Notes: a model not told the origin generated them from the sequence alone. Positions 9,217 through 18,526 are shown, numbered from the stretch's first letter. The stretch: 64,000 nucleotides of DNA from Candidatus Nitrospira nitrosa (GCF_001458735.1 NZ_CZQA01000011.1:144625-208624), one strand, 5' to 3'. Numbers and translations are program-made.

Positions 9217-12118
9217 CCGTGAACTCGTCAAGAAGGCGCTTCAGGCTATAGAGCGGCCAGTAGACTTTGAATTCTTCTTTAGTGAATTGAAGTCGCCAGA
9301 TTGGCTGGAACCTCTCGCCGCAGAGGGCGTGTTTGACAAGCCGTATCCTCCAGTTGAGGAGAAAGAATGGATCAGTTTTCCCATGTGGCCCCCCTCAAGG
9401 TATCTGGTACGGATGGCTGAGAAAGCGCCGGATCTTGTTGCACAACTTGCACTACGAATCCCAGAAACTGCTAATGTCAGAATCCACGAAGACCTTACTG
9501 ATGCTTCCCTTGCGATGCCCCCAGATATTGCTCAAAGAATAGTTCCCAAGGCGATAGGGTGGGCTAAGTCCAAGTATCAGCTTCGACTCGCAGACAGGCT
9601 CGGAAAATTGATCAGTCATCTCGCTCATGGGGGACAAATTGAGAAGGCGTTAGACCTAGCGACGGCATTGTTAGAGCTGCACAAAGAGCAGAAAGAGCCG
9701 ATAGAAGGCTTTGAAGGTGAAAAGCTCTCATATCCACCCGAACCAAAATCAGTTCTTTCTGATTGGAACTATGAGCGTATTTTAAAGGAGCATATCCCCG
9801 ATCTGGTTTCAGCAGAGGGATTGAAGGCGCTCGATTTACTTTGTGATCTGCTTGAGCAGGCCATTGTTTTCTCGGGTGGGGACGCAGACACAGAGTCAGA
9901 AGACTATTCATATATTTGGAGAACTGCAATCGAAAGTCACAGCCAGAACGAAGGGCGGGATTTAAGAGGAAGTCTGGTGTCGGCTGTACGCGATGCAAGC
10001 GAAGCAATCACCGCTGCTAACCCAATGCTCGTCCGAGAGGTTGTCCGCTGTGTGCGTTACAACTCGCATAATGCGACCCCTCGCAAATGGAAAGTGTTCG
10101 ACAGGATCGCGCTCCACATCATAAGGGAACGTCCGGACGCGGTAAGCGACCTTATTCGGGGAGAACTGTTGAAGCCTACAAATTTTGACGATACAGGTAT
10201 CTCGCATGAGTATCGCCTCCTTTTAAAAAAAATGTTTGGAGTACTGGACTTGTCAGATCAGCAGATCATTCTAGGTTGGATTGAGGCTGGGCCTCCTGAC
10301 GTGGATGGATGGGTACAGCGTGTCACGGAAGCAACTGGCGAGGCCCCGAGCGTAGAAGACACGGAAAAGTATAAGAGGGCCTGGCAACTTAAGAGGTTGG
10401 CCGTCTTTAGTGAGTCGCTTTCTGAGCCGTGGGTAGGTCGATACCGCGCTCTAGTGGAGGAATTTGGTCCACCCGAATATCCAGAATTCTCTTTCTATTC
10501 GATCGGCGTTACGAGAGGACCCATGAGTCCCAAGAGGGCAACTGACCTGTCGCAGATGCAAGAAGATGAACTTTGCCGATTCTTAACGGATTGGAAGCCA
10601 GGAGAAGAAGTGCTCGGCATTGTGCCGTCCCGAGAAGGATTGGGGCGAGAGATCAGTCAAATGGTGGCGAACGATCCTGCAAAGTATGCTCCGCTTGCAC
10701 CGTCGTTCGAAGGACTTGACCCCACCTACGTCCGGTCATTCCTGCAAGGGTTTCGAGATGCGATTGGGCAAAAGAAGCCGTTTGCATGGGCCCCGGTAAT
10801 CGACTTGTCATATTGGGTAGTAACTCAGGCAAGAGAAATTGCTGGTCGCAAAGTTGACAAGTGGGGGACGGATCCGGATTGGAGTTGGGCACGTAAGACT
10901 GTGGCAGGTTTGCTCTCGTCAGGCTTTTTGGAAGGTGGTGGTTCTATCCCATGGCATTTGCGAGAACGGGCGTGGGCAGCTCTCATCCCCGTTACCAATG
11001 ATCCACACCCTGAACCTGAGGACGAAGTCGAAAGAATAGGGCTCAGCGCCGACCCGTCACATGTTGCGATCAACAGCGTTCGAGGGGAAGCTATCGAGGC
11101 CGTAGTTCGCTATGCCTGCTGGGTCAAGCGAAATCTATCTAACGAAGGCAAGAAGAGATTAGCTGGGCAGGGGCTAAAGTCGATGCCAGAAGTTCGCGAT
11201 GTGCTGGATGCACATTTAGAACCAACAAGAGATCCCTCACTGGCGATTCGATCTGTATATGGTCTTTGGTTCCCCACACTTCATTGGTTAGATGACAAGT
11301 GGGCAATTCAAAATGTTAGGAAGATCTTTCCCGAGACGACCGGGTTGCGCAAGTACAAAGACGCTGCATGGGACGCCTACATCATTTTCTCAACGCCATA
11401 CCTAAACATGTTGGATGTCCTGCGTGCACAATACTCAAGAGCTGTCGCAGAACTTAACAGTTCATTAACCATTGAGCATGGGGTAGGAGATCCCAAAGAG
11501 AAATTGGCCGAGCATTTGATGACCTTCCATTGGCACGGCAAACTGCCTTACCGAGGGACATCGGGGATTCTAGGAAAATTCTTCTCAATCGCTACCGATA
11601 AGCTCCGCGGGCACGCGCTTGAGGTCCTGGGGCGATGGATTCATTCCTCAGGAAAAGTATCTCCTGCGGTTATTGAACGACTCCGTAAGCTTTGGGAAGG
11701 GCAGGTTGCAAAGGCTAAGGACGATCCGGCTCAGAACATAAGAACCTTGACAGCATATGGATGGTGGTTTGCATCGGGTAAATTCCCACAGAAATGGTCA
11801 ATGGCCCAGCTGACGATAGTTCTTCGACTGGCTAAGACGATAGATGTGGACTATTTGGTCCTCGAGCGTCTCCTCGTTGTTAGTCGTATTATGCCTCTGG
11901 AGGTCATACGCTGTCTTCGTTTGTTCTGCGAGGCTTCAGAGCAACAGTGGGAGATCTCAAGTCGGCTTGATGCAATCAAGAAGATTCTTTCCCCCATGTT
12001 GAAAGGTAAGAGAAGTGCAGTGAAGGAAGAGGCCATTGATCTCGCTGAATTTCTTACAGCGAAGGGATTTCGATACTTTGACGACCTGCTTGATGATGCA
12101 TATCAGGCCGCTACCTAA
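9209..12118 (+). CDS. Large helical (HEAT-like) protein of unknown function
   Basis: A 969 aa protein, apparently cytosolic, with long runs of amphipathic helices. I see no P-loop, nuclease or TIR motif. The N-terminal stretch SPDWLEPLAAEGVF, then the prolines PPVEE and FPMWPPSRYLVRMAEKAPD, resembles a family of very large hypothetical proteins that I recall from actinobacteria and proteobacteria, often in accessory loci. Helical repeats follow from residue ~80. It is coupled by an 8 bp overlap to the 245 aa gene upstream. Its 3' end overlaps the converging small gene by 4 bp. Function unknown; a sensor or scaffold in a defence-type module is speculation. Confidence 0.7.
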   Translation: MSSRELVKKALQAIERPVDFEFFFSELKSPDWLEPLAAEGVFDKPYPPVEEKEWISFPMWPPSRYLVRMAEKAPDLVAQLALRIPETANVRIHEDLTDASLAMPPDIAQRIVPKAIGWAKSKYQLRLADRLGKLISHLAHGGQIEKALDLATALLELHKEQKEPIEGFEGEKLSYPPEPKSVLSDWNYERILKEHIPDLVSAEGLKALDLLCDLLEQAIVFSGGDADTESEDYSYIWRTAIESHSQNEGRDLRGSLVSAVRDASEAITAANPMLVREVVRCVRYNSHNATPRKWKVFDRIALHIIRERPDAVSDLIRGELLKPTNFDDTGISHEYRLLLKKMFGVLDLSDQQIILGWIEAGPPDVDGWVQRVTEATGEAPSVEDTEKYKRAWQLKRLAVFSESLSEPWVGRYRALVEEFGPPEYPEFSFYSIGVTRGPMSPKRATDLSQMQEDELCRFLTDWKPGEEVLGIVPSREGLGREISQMVANDPAKYAPLAPSFEGLDPTYVRSFLQGFRDAIGQKKPFAWAPVIDLSYWVVTQAREIAGRKVDKWGTDPDWSWARKTVAGLLSSGFLEGGGSIPWHLRERAWAALIPVTNDPHPEPEDEVERIGLSADPSHVAINSVRGEAIEAVVRYACWVKRNLSNEGKKRLAGQGLKSMPEVRDVLDAHLEPTRDPSLAIRSVYGLWFPTLHWLDDKWAIQNVRKIFPETTGLRKYKDAAWDAYIIFSTPYLNMLDVLRAQYSRAVAELNSSLTIEHGVGDPKEKLAEHLMTFHWHGKLPYRGTSGILGKFFSIATDKLRGHALEVLGRWIHSSGKVSPAVIERLRKLWEGQVAKAKDDPAQNIRTLTAYGWWFASGKFPQKWSMAQLTIVLRLAKTIDVDYLVLERLLVVSRIMPLEVIRCLRLFCEASEQQWEISSRLDAIKKILSPMLKGKRSAVKEEAIDLAEFLTAKGFRYFDDLLDDAYQAAT

Positions 12119-12279
12119 TGCGGCTTAAATTGGTGCCTCCTGTATAGTTGATTTTCCCACAGATATATCGGCGTGCCATACATCTTGGCGGTTTTTCGAG
12201 CCGCTTTGGCCGCTCGGCGGAGTGCACGTCCGACGTTCTGAACGAATCGCGTATTTTCCGTCTGTTGCTTGGTCTTCAT
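12115..12279 (-). CDS. Small basic protein
   Basis: A 54 aa protein starting at ATG 12279, behind GAGGTGAG. The core VGRALRRAAKAARKTAKMYG followed by TPIYLWEN matches a widespread family of tiny basic hypothetical proteins that normally continue with a GKVV-type ending. Here the tail is replaced by QLYRRHQFKPH, so the C-terminus may be altered. The ~13 Lys/Arg residues in the first 35 suggest nucleic-acid contact, which is inference. It converges on the 969 aa gene with a 4 bp overlap. Confidence 0.6.
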   Translation of the reverse strand: MKTKQQTENTRFVQNVGRALRRAAKAARKTAKMYGTPIYLWENQLYRRHQFKPH

Positions 12280-12332
12280 GTGGCTCACCTCATCAGCTGT
12301 GGGCAAGTCTAGTCAACCGCCCACTGTCCCAA

Positions 12333-13325
12333 TCAGCTGGCGACGGGCTGCTGATAATCCACTTCAATGGTGAAGCCCAGATCTTCGATCATGCCCCAGA
12401 CTTCGGGAGCCGGCGCACCAGGCGTCGTCAAATAACCGTTTACGAAGACGGAGTCGGCCGGATAGAGGGCCAATGGTTGGAGAGATCGAAGATTATGTTC
12501 GCGACCCCCAGCGATGCGGATTTCAGTCCGAGGATGCAAGAATCGGAACAGACAGAGCACTTTCAAACAGCGTTGAGGCGTGAGGTTCTCGGCCTGTTCG
12601 AATGGGGTACCGGAGACTGGGGTGAGCATGTTCAAGGGAATGGAGTCCGGCTTGACATCTTGCAGGGCCGTGGCCAGCTCAATCAGATCCTCGTCTGACT
12701 CACCCATACCAACGATGCCCCCGGAGCAAATTTCTAATCCCGCTGCGCGTGCGTTCTTGATCGTTGCCATCCGGTCTTGAAAGGTGTGCGTGGTGCAGAT
12801 CGATGCGTGAAAGGCTTCGCTGGTGTTCAGGTTGTGATTCACCCGGTCGACACCGGCGGCTTTGAGGCGCTTGGCCTGGGATTCGCTCATCAAGCCGAGT
12901 GAACAGCAGATTTGAATCGGAACCTCCTGCTTGATGGAACGGACCGCTCCGGCGATTTCGTCGATCTCTCGATCCAATGGGCTCCGTCCGCTGATGACGA
13001 TGCAGTAGCGCTGAGCCTTGGAGGCGGCGGCTTGTCGCGCACCTTCCATCATCTGTTTCTGCGGAAGCAGGTTATACCGTTCGATCGGCGCCGTCGAAAT
13101 GGACGACTGTGAACAGTAGTGGCAATCTTCCTGGCAGGCTCCACTCTTGGCGTTCTGCAGCATCTGGAGGCGAACCGTTCGGCCGAAGTACTTGGATCGC
13201 ACCTGAAAGGCTGCATGCAGCAAGGCAAGCAGGTCGTCGTTTGTGGTATTCAACACGGAGTGACATTCTTCTTTGGTCAGAGATTCGTCATGGAGCGCTT
13301 TGTCCGCCAACGTCATGTAGGTCAT
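12333..13325 (-). CDS. bioB: Biotin synthase BioB
   Basis: A 330 aa radical-SAM enzyme that inserts sulfur into dethiobiotin, the last step of biotin synthesis. The [4Fe-4S] cluster motif is C64-QED-C68-HY-C71. The conserved segments YNLLPQKQMMEGAR, VNHNLNTSE and TPVSGTPFE are present, and the length is standard. bioD lies 45 kb away in the same window, so the pathway genes are scattered. It is monocistronic here; no BirA-type operator was recognised upstream. Confidence 0.95.
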   Translation of the reverse strand: MTYMTLADKALHDESLTKEECHSVLNTTNDDLLALLHAAFQVRSKYFGRTVRLQMLQNAKSGACQEDCHYCSQSSISTAPIERYNLLPQKQMMEGARQAAASKAQRYCIVISGRSPLDREIDEIAGAVRSIKQEVPIQICCSLGLMSESQAKRLKAAGVDRVNHNLNTSEAFHASICTTHTFQDRMATIKNARAAGLEICSGGIVGMGESDEDLIELATALQDVKPDSIPLNMLTPVSGTPFEQAENLTPQRCLKVLCLFRFLHPRTEIRIAGGREHNLRSLQPLALYPADSVFVNGYLTTPGAPAPEVWGMIEDLGFTIEVDYQQPVAS

Positions 13326-13442
13326 AGGTTCCTCAATAAATGATACGACAGATGATCTGTTGAGATTACAGTCTGTTCACTGACAGGGGCAAGGAATTAC
13401 AGCCTTGTCCGTTCAAGTATGCAGCAGGTGCCGGCGGGAAAG

Positions 13443-14843
13443 CTACACGGTTTCAAATGGAGAAGCAATGCCTTGGTAGGGCACAGACGGGCTTGGGGAC
13501 GGGTCCTTCTCTGGGTTGGTGGAGACCTGACTGGTTTCGATCCAGGGGAGGGCCGTGAGCGTATTCCACCTGGCACAGCGGCGGCACCGGCCTGTCCAGT
13601 CGACGGATTCTTGTTGGCATTGGGTACAGATATACGGTACCACCACACGTTTCTTGAAACTCAGCGCTTTCTTGAGCGAGGTAATCGCCTCTTCGAACTG
13701 TTGTTTTCGGAGGTACAGATTGGCCATGATCTTGTGGTAGTCCAACAGATGATCTTGCGGACCTTCAATCGTTGAAAGGAGGTCAAACGCTTCATCCACC
13801 ATTTCGAGTCGGTAATAGAGTTTACCCAGGTAGAACTGGAGCACGGGATTCTGCGGGTCTTGCTGCAGCGCGTCCTGATAGATCCTGATGATTTCGCTGG
13901 GTTCGCCTTGATCCAGGAACAGCTCCTCCAGCCGATGGAGAATGATGACGCTCCTGGTACGTGTGTAGACCTTTTTCAGAATCTCGACGGCGTCTTTTGT
14001 TTTTCCCTCATGAATCAGAATTTCCCCGATGCCGATATAGGCAGGGAGGAAGGCACGGTCTTTCTTAATGGCGCCGCGGAAGTATCGTCGGGCCTTGTCG
14101 GGATGGCCGCGTTCGAGCAGCTGGCGTCCCACCTCATACATGCACCCCAGGAGCAGTGCGGCCTCAGTCTGTTTTTCCGGGGCGGGGAGGTTGGCTTTGA
14201 GCAGACGGTGCTGGATTTCCAGCGCCTCATTCCATCGCTCCAGGCGGATGTTGAGGTCTCGTTTTCTGATCAAGGCCGTGAGGTTATCAGGTTCGATCTT
14301 GAGGATTTGCTGCAGGGCCTGCAGGGCTTCTTCATACCGCTTGGCTCCTTCAAGATCCTTCCCCAACTCCAGTAATACTTCGATGTTCCGATCGTCCACC
14401 CGCTGCGCATGTTGGTGGAGTCGGATGGCCTCGGAAAAGTTCTGTTCCGAGCGATAGATGTTTCCCAGCCAGAGCAGTGAATCGACTCTGGTCGGATCAA
14501 TTGCAAGAGCTTTTTCCAACAGGGTAATGGCTTCCGAGGTACGTTTCGACATAAACGCATGGGTGCCGTCTCGGTGAAGCGTATCGACCTTTTCTTTGCG
14601 GCGTACGAGACGTTGACTGCGCCAATTGAGGATGAGGTGGGCGGTCTGTTGCAAACCGACGACGAATGTTGCGAGGACGGCTCCGCCGGCCATCGAGATG
14701 AGTATCAATGTGACGGGGCTGAGATCGAAGGCCACTCCGGGACTGGTATGGATGATGACCGTCCCTGGATTGAGCTCGCGGAAGTAGCTATACACAAACA
14801 CGCCGGCACTGATGAGAAAAATGGTGATCAGCAGTTTGAACAT
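13443..14843 (-). CDS. LapA-LapB-like membrane TPR protein with C-terminal zinc ribbon
   Basis: A 466 aa protein with two N-terminal membrane helices (residues ~1-20 and ~42-65, a LapA/DUF1049-like hairpin), then about nine TPRs (~95-400), then a rubredoxin-like metal knuckle CTQC...CRRC near residue 420. The TM-TPR-rubredoxin order is that of LapB/YciM, which in E. coli regulates LpxC and couples LPS synthesis to transport. The LapA-type hairpin fused in front is an addition to that plan. It ends the rplU-to-rsfS gene train, 15 bp beyond rsfS, and is probably cotranscribed with it. Confidence 0.8.
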   Translation of the reverse strand: MFKLLITIFLISAGVFVYSYFRELNPGTVIIHTSPGVAFDLSPVTLILISMAGGAVLATFVVGLQQTAHLILNWRSQRLVRRKEKVDTLHRDGTHAFMSKRTSEAITLLEKALAIDPTRVDSLLWLGNIYRSEQNFSEAIRLHQHAQRVDDRNIEVLLELGKDLEGAKRYEEALQALQQILKIEPDNLTALIRKRDLNIRLERWNEALEIQHRLLKANLPAPEKQTEAALLLGCMYEVGRQLLERGHPDKARRYFRGAIKKDRAFLPAYIGIGEILIHEGKTKDAVEILKKVYTRTRSVIILHRLEELFLDQGEPSEIIRIYQDALQQDPQNPVLQFYLGKLYYRLEMVDEAFDLLSTIEGPQDHLLDYHKIMANLYLRKQQFEEAITSLKKALSFKKRVVVPYICTQCQQESVDWTGRCRRCARWNTLTALPWIETSQVSTNPEKDPSPSPSVPYQGIASPFETV

Positions 14844-14858
14844 CGCTTAAACCATCTT

Positions 14859-15266
14859 CTACGAACGTGCCTTCCGGGTCAGCCGCTCCTTTGTCTCTGG
14901 AGTCGGTGCCGAGGCCTTGTCTGAAATAGGAATGTGCCGTGCGTCACTCCACAGACGCTCAAGCGCGTAATGCGAGCGGGCGTCCTGTCGAAACACATGG
15001 GCTACGACATCGCCAAAATCGATAAGAACCCACTGCCCTGAAGTTGTCCCTTCAAGACTCAGTGGCCGTTGGTTCAGACGAGACAGCGCGTCGACGATCG
15101 AATCAGCCACTGCGCACGTCTGCCGATCGGATTCGGCAGAACCCAGGACCAGATAGTCAGCGATTGAAGTCAGCGGGGCGACATGGAGGACTTGAACATC
15201 AAGGGCCTTCTTGTCGAGCATCGCGTTGGCGACGGCGAGGGCTGTGGCCTTAGATGTGCGTGCGAT
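14859..15266 (-). CDS. rsfS: Ribosome silencing factor RsfS, apparent non-ATG start
   Basis: About 135 aa, of the Iojap/DUF143 family, which binds uL14 and blocks subunit joining in starvation. Family segments DKKALDVQVLHV, SIADYLVLGSAESDRQ and GQWVLIDFGDVVAHVF are clear. No ATG, GTG or TTG lies where the family N-terminus should begin. A perfect AGGAGG (15273-15278) is followed 6 bp later by the codon ATC at 15266, and the reading frame from there gives IARTSKATALAV. I take ATC as the likely start; the next ATG would delete ~20 residues. The 5' end overlaps nadD by 17 bp. Confidence 0.85.
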   Translation of the reverse strand: MARTSKATALAVANAMLDKKALDVQVLHVAPLTSIADYLVLGSAESDRQTCAVADSIVDALSRLNQRPLSLEGTTSGQWVLIDFGDVVAHVFRQDARSHYALERLWSDARHIPISDKASAPTPETKERLTRKARS

Positions 15267-16014
15267 TACGGTCCTCCTGATAAAGGCTATGCTGAAGTAT
15301 ATAAGATTCCACCGGGGGGGGCAACATATTTGCCAGCGGGAGGCCGCATTGTACCCTTCTCCTGATCTCCGACGCCGAGATGAGACAGGGGGAAAGAGGT
15401 ACACAGGTGAGACCGGATGACTCAGGGACGGCGATCTCCACCTGGTCCAAGGTACCGAGATCCAGTTGCCGAAGGGCTTGTGCATCCAGGTTGGACAGTA
15501 GGGGCATCTTGCTGAGGGATTGGAATGACTGTCCTGGGCGGGTGACGACCACAAAATGGCAGAGCCGCAGAAGTTGTTCAGGGGCTCTCCAGGTGGAGAA
15601 TTCGAGAAAGGCATCTAAGCCAATGATAAAGAACAGGTTCCATGATGGACCATACTGGGATTGGACTTCACGGATGGTATCGATCGAGTACGACTTCCCA
15701 ACCCGATTGATCTCGATTGCCGATACCTCGAAAAATGGGGTTTCAGCGATGGCAAGTTCGACCATTTTGAGGCGAGTCCCTGCGGGGGCTAGTGATCCGC
15801 TCTGCTTGTGGGGCGGGTCACCGGTTGGAATAAAGAGAACTCGAGTGAGTTGCAAGCGTTCAAATACCTGATGGGCGATAGTAAGGTGGCCGTTGTGAAT
15901 AGGGTTAAAGCTGCCACCGAGAAGGCCGAGGCGTTGCGGACGGGAGGATTGAGTCTCGAGGGAGGAGTGCTGAGGATTTGAAACATTCATAACTCGGGAC
16001 CGCGGCCTCAGCAC
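15250..16014 (-). CDS. nadD: Nicotinate-nucleotide adenylyltransferase NadD
   Basis: Makes deamido-NAD+ from nicotinate mononucleotide and ATP. The nucleotidyltransferase motif GGSFNPIHNGHL and the second signature ISASEIRRRV are present. It is 254 aa from GTG 16014, which overlaps the proB stop (TAGTG). ATG 15990 would give 246 aa, closer to the family. Neither start has a strong Shine-Dalgarno, so coupling to proB is plausible. rsfS overlaps its 3' end, a neighbour pair seen in many bacteria. Confidence 0.93.
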   Translation of the reverse strand: MLRPRSRVMNVSNPQHSSLETQSSRPQRLGLLGGSFNPIHNGHLTIAHQVFERLQLTRVLFIPTGDPPHKQSGSLAPAGTRLKMVELAIAETPFFEVSAIEINRVGKSYSIDTIREVQSQYGPSWNLFFIIGLDAFLEFSTWRAPEQLLRLCHFVVVTRPGQSFQSLSKMPLLSNLDAQALRQLDLGTLDQVEIAVPESSGLTCVPLSPCLISASEIRRRVQCGLPLANMLPPPVESYILQHSLYQEDRNRTHI

Positions 16015-17135
16015 TAAAGAATCACGAGATTGTCGCGGTGAATCACTTCCTCATACTCTTGGGAGCCGAACTGTTCCTGAATGACGCTCGTCTTGAGGCC
16101 TTTCATCCGGTCTAAGAGTTCCGACGACACGTTCACCAGGCCTTTGGCAAATTCCTTTCCGTTTGGATCGAAGCAACTCACCGGATCGCCGGCTTCGAAT
16201 GGCCCGTTCACCTTGCAAATACCGGATGCGAGCAGGCTTTTCCCTCGTTGCGCAAGGGCATCGACGGCCCCCTGGTCGAGATGCAGCTGGCCACGCGGGC
16301 GAAGCGTGAACGCGATCCAATGTTTTCGGCTGTTCAGGCGGCGTTCCTTTGCCAGAAACAGACTTCCGCCGGTTCCTGTCGTCAACGCTGTGGCGAGGAG
16401 CCCTGCTCGCTCTCCATTGAGAATCAAGGTAGAGATTCCGTATTGCCCGACCTTCTTAGCCGCCCGGAGTTTGGTGGCCATGCCGCCTGTGCCCTCGAAG
16501 GTGCTGGACACGCCGGCTAATTGCTCAATGTCATCAGTGATAGCCGGGATGAACGGGATCAGGGTCGCAGAAGGGTTCTTGCGAGGATCTTCTGTGTACA
16601 GTCCATCGACGTCCGATAAAATCACCAGGAGGTCGGCATCGGCCAGGTGAGCTACTTCACTGGCCAGGGTATCGTTGTCACCCACTCTGATCTCATCGAC
16701 TGCGACGGTATCGTTTTCATTGATGATCGGAACGATGCCGAAATCAATCAGTGCCGAAAGGGTATGGCGGGCGTTGAGGAAACGGCGGCGGTCTTCAAGG
16801 TCCTGGTGGGTGAGGAGAATCTGTGCTACCTGAGTCGAAAGACGTTCGAAAGCCTTTTCATAGGCCCACATCAGGCGACTTTGTCCTACGGCTGCCGCAG
16901 CCTGCTTGACCGGAAGGTTTTTTGGGTATTCTTTGAGTTGCAGTTTTTTGATGCCGGAGACAATGGCGCCGGAGGAGACGATCAGGATCTCTCGTCCCTG
17001 TTTCTTCAGGGTGGCGATTTCGTCGGCCAACTGCTCAATTCTGTCGGGGCGTAGCCCTTCAGCACGCGAAGCGATCAGGCTACTGCCGATTTTGATGACG
17101 ATCCGCGTGGCCTGCGTTAGGACTGTGTCTCGCAT
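16014..17135 (-). CDS. proB: Glutamate 5-kinase ProB
   Basis: A 373 aa cytosolic enzyme that phosphorylates glutamate in the first step of proline synthesis. The amino-acid-kinase domain (residues ~8-260) has VIKIGSSLIAS, VSSGAIVSGIKKL and INENDTVAVDEIRVGDND. The last ~80 residues form a PUA domain (GQLHLDQGAVDALAQRGKSL), as in the E. coli-type enzyme. The 5' end overlaps obgE by 19 bp and the 3' end touches nadD, so it is embedded in the ribosomal-protein operon. proA is not in the window. Confidence 0.95.
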   Translation of the reverse strand: MRDTVLTQATRIVIKIGSSLIASRAEGLRPDRIEQLADEIATLKKQGREILIVSSGAIVSGIKKLQLKEYPKNLPVKQAAAAVGQSRLMWAYEKAFERLSTQVAQILLTHQDLEDRRRFLNARHTLSALIDFGIVPIINENDTVAVDEIRVGDNDTLASEVAHLADADLLVILSDVDGLYTEDPRKNPSATLIPFIPAITDDIEQLAGVSSTFEGTGGMATKLRAAKKVGQYGISTLILNGERAGLLATALTTGTGGSLFLAKERRLNSRKHWIAFTLRPRGQLHLDQGAVDALAQRGKSLLASGICKVNGPFEAGDPVSCFDPNGKEFAKGLVNVSSELLDRMKGLKTSVIQEQFGSQEYEEVIHRDNLVIL

Positions 17136-18142
17136 GGCAGCATCCGTAACATATCAACCTGTTTCCCGACATAGAGGATCAACTGATCCAGCCCTGTATT
17201 TGTGGCGGCTGAGATCGGGAAGCAGGGATATCCTCGGTCTCGGCAATAGGCTTGAATTTGTTCCAGCCGTTCACCTGCCCCAGTGACATCAATCTTAGTT
17301 GGAACGACGGCAAAGGGGCGGGTGGTCAGCCCCTGGTCATAGGCGGCCAGTTCTTGCCGGAGGGTCTCGAAGCTGTTTTGGGGGTCGTCGGTCGCCCATT
17401 CCGAGACGTCGATCAAGTGGAGCAAAAATGCGGTTCGCTCAATATGGCGGAGAAACTGCACTCCCAGGCCTTTTCCTTCGTGTGCTCCTTCGATCAAACC
17501 CGGGATATCGGCGACCACAAAACTGCGGTCGGATCCCCATCTGACGACACCAAGGTTAGGAATCAATGTGGTAAAGGGATAATCGGCGATTTTTGGACGA
17601 GCCGCAGAAATGGCAGAGATCAGGGTCGACTTTCCCGCATTGGGAAATCCCACAAGACCAACATCAGCCAGTAACTTGAGTTCGAGCCGTAGGGTACGCT
17701 CTTCTCCGGAACTCCCCGGCGTGCACTTGGTTGGTACGCGATTGACGGATGTGGCGAAGTTGCTATTGCCCTTTCCGCCACGCCCACCTTGGGCGATCAC
17801 GGCTGTTTGGCCGTCTTCGGTGAAATCCGCGAGGATCTCCTTTGACTGGTCATCGTAGACGATGGTTCCGACTGGCACTCCGATCGTGACGTCATCCCCT
17901 GAGCGTCCGGTACAGTTGGAGCCACCACCGTGTTTTCCGTCTTGTGCCTCGTAGTGATTTTGATATCGGAGGTCGAGCAGGGTCGTCAGCCGATGTGAGG
18001 CAGTCATGATGACGTCGCCCCCACGACCGCCGTCACCACCATCCGGTCCGCCGCGAGGGACAAACATCTCTCTCCGAAAGCTACAGATGCCGTTCCCGCC
18101 TCGACCAGCCCGTACCGTCACGCGTACTTCGTCGACAAACAT
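17117..18142 (-). CDS. obgE: Obg family GTPase ObgE/CgtA
   Basis: A 341 aa GTPase for 50S subunit maturation and stress control. The N-terminal glycine-rich Obg fold spans residues 1-158 (GRGGNGICSFRRE, GPDGGDGGRGGDV). The G domain has the P-loop GFPNAGKST, G3 DIPGLIEGAHEGKG and a G4-like PTKID. The variable C-terminal OCT domain is absent or minimal, as in many phyla. It follows rpmA and overlaps proB. Confidence 0.95.
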   Translation of the reverse strand: MFVDEVRVTVRAGRGGNGICSFRREMFVPRGGPDGGDGGRGGDVIMTASHRLTTLLDLRYQNHYEAQDGKHGGGSNCTGRSGDDVTIGVPVGTIVYDDQSKEILADFTEDGQTAVIAQGGRGGKGNSNFATSVNRVPTKCTPGSSGEERTLRLELKLLADVGLVGFPNAGKSTLISAISAARPKIADYPFTTLIPNLGVVRWGSDRSFVVADIPGLIEGAHEGKGLGVQFLRHIERTAFLLHLIDVSEWATDDPQNSFETLRQELAAYDQGLTTRPFAVVPTKIDVTGAGERLEQIQAYCRDRGYPCFPISAATNTGLDQLILYVGKQVDMLRMLPCETQS

Positions 18143-18262
18143 GGGTACCAGTTTCCTACAGCCGAAAGTAAGGAGAGAGAAAAGTATACCTGACTTTGAG
18201 GCGAAGAAGCAGGGAGACCCTATGTCTGCCCTGCTTGTGCGAGAGGGAGTAGAAAGGGAAGG

Positions 18263-18526
18263 CTAAGACTTAGCGGAGCTCGGATATACACTGACTTTTC
18301 GTCTGCCGCGCCCACCTTCAAACTTAACCACACCAGTTGTTTTGGCGAACAGCGTATGGTCCCTTCCCAGATCCACATTGAAGCCCGGAAAGAACTTGGT
18401 CCCGCGCTGGCGGACGATGATACTGCCGGCCGTGACCGTCTGACCGCCATAGGCCTTCACTCCCAAGTATTGGGGGTTACTGTCACGACCGTTACGTGAG
18501 GATCCGCCACCTTTGTTTGTTGCCAT
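18263..18526 (-). CDS. rpmA: 50S ribosomal protein bL27
   Basis: An 87 aa ribosomal protein near the peptidyl-transferase centre. The N-terminus [20 protein letters not shown] is in the family form with no cleavable extension. [15 protein letters not shown] and GRDHTLFA are conserved. It lies 22 bp after rplU in the usual rplU-rpmA-obgE order. Confidence 0.96.
   Translation of the reverse strand: MATNKGGGSSRNGRDSNPQYLGVKAYGGQTVTAGSIIVRQRGTKFFPGFNVDLGRDHTLFAKTTGVVKFEGGRGRRKVSVYPSSAKS

Noticed and set aside
13385..13412. Stem GGGGCAAGG/CCTTGTCC as a terminator between bioB and the LapB-like gene
   Set aside because: Imperfect 8 bp stem without a T-run on either strand; too weak to list.
14859..15614. 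251-codon frame that would give a long RsfS
   Set aside because: Codons before ~15266 lie inside nadD in another frame and show no RsfS similarity; the real protein is ~135 aa.
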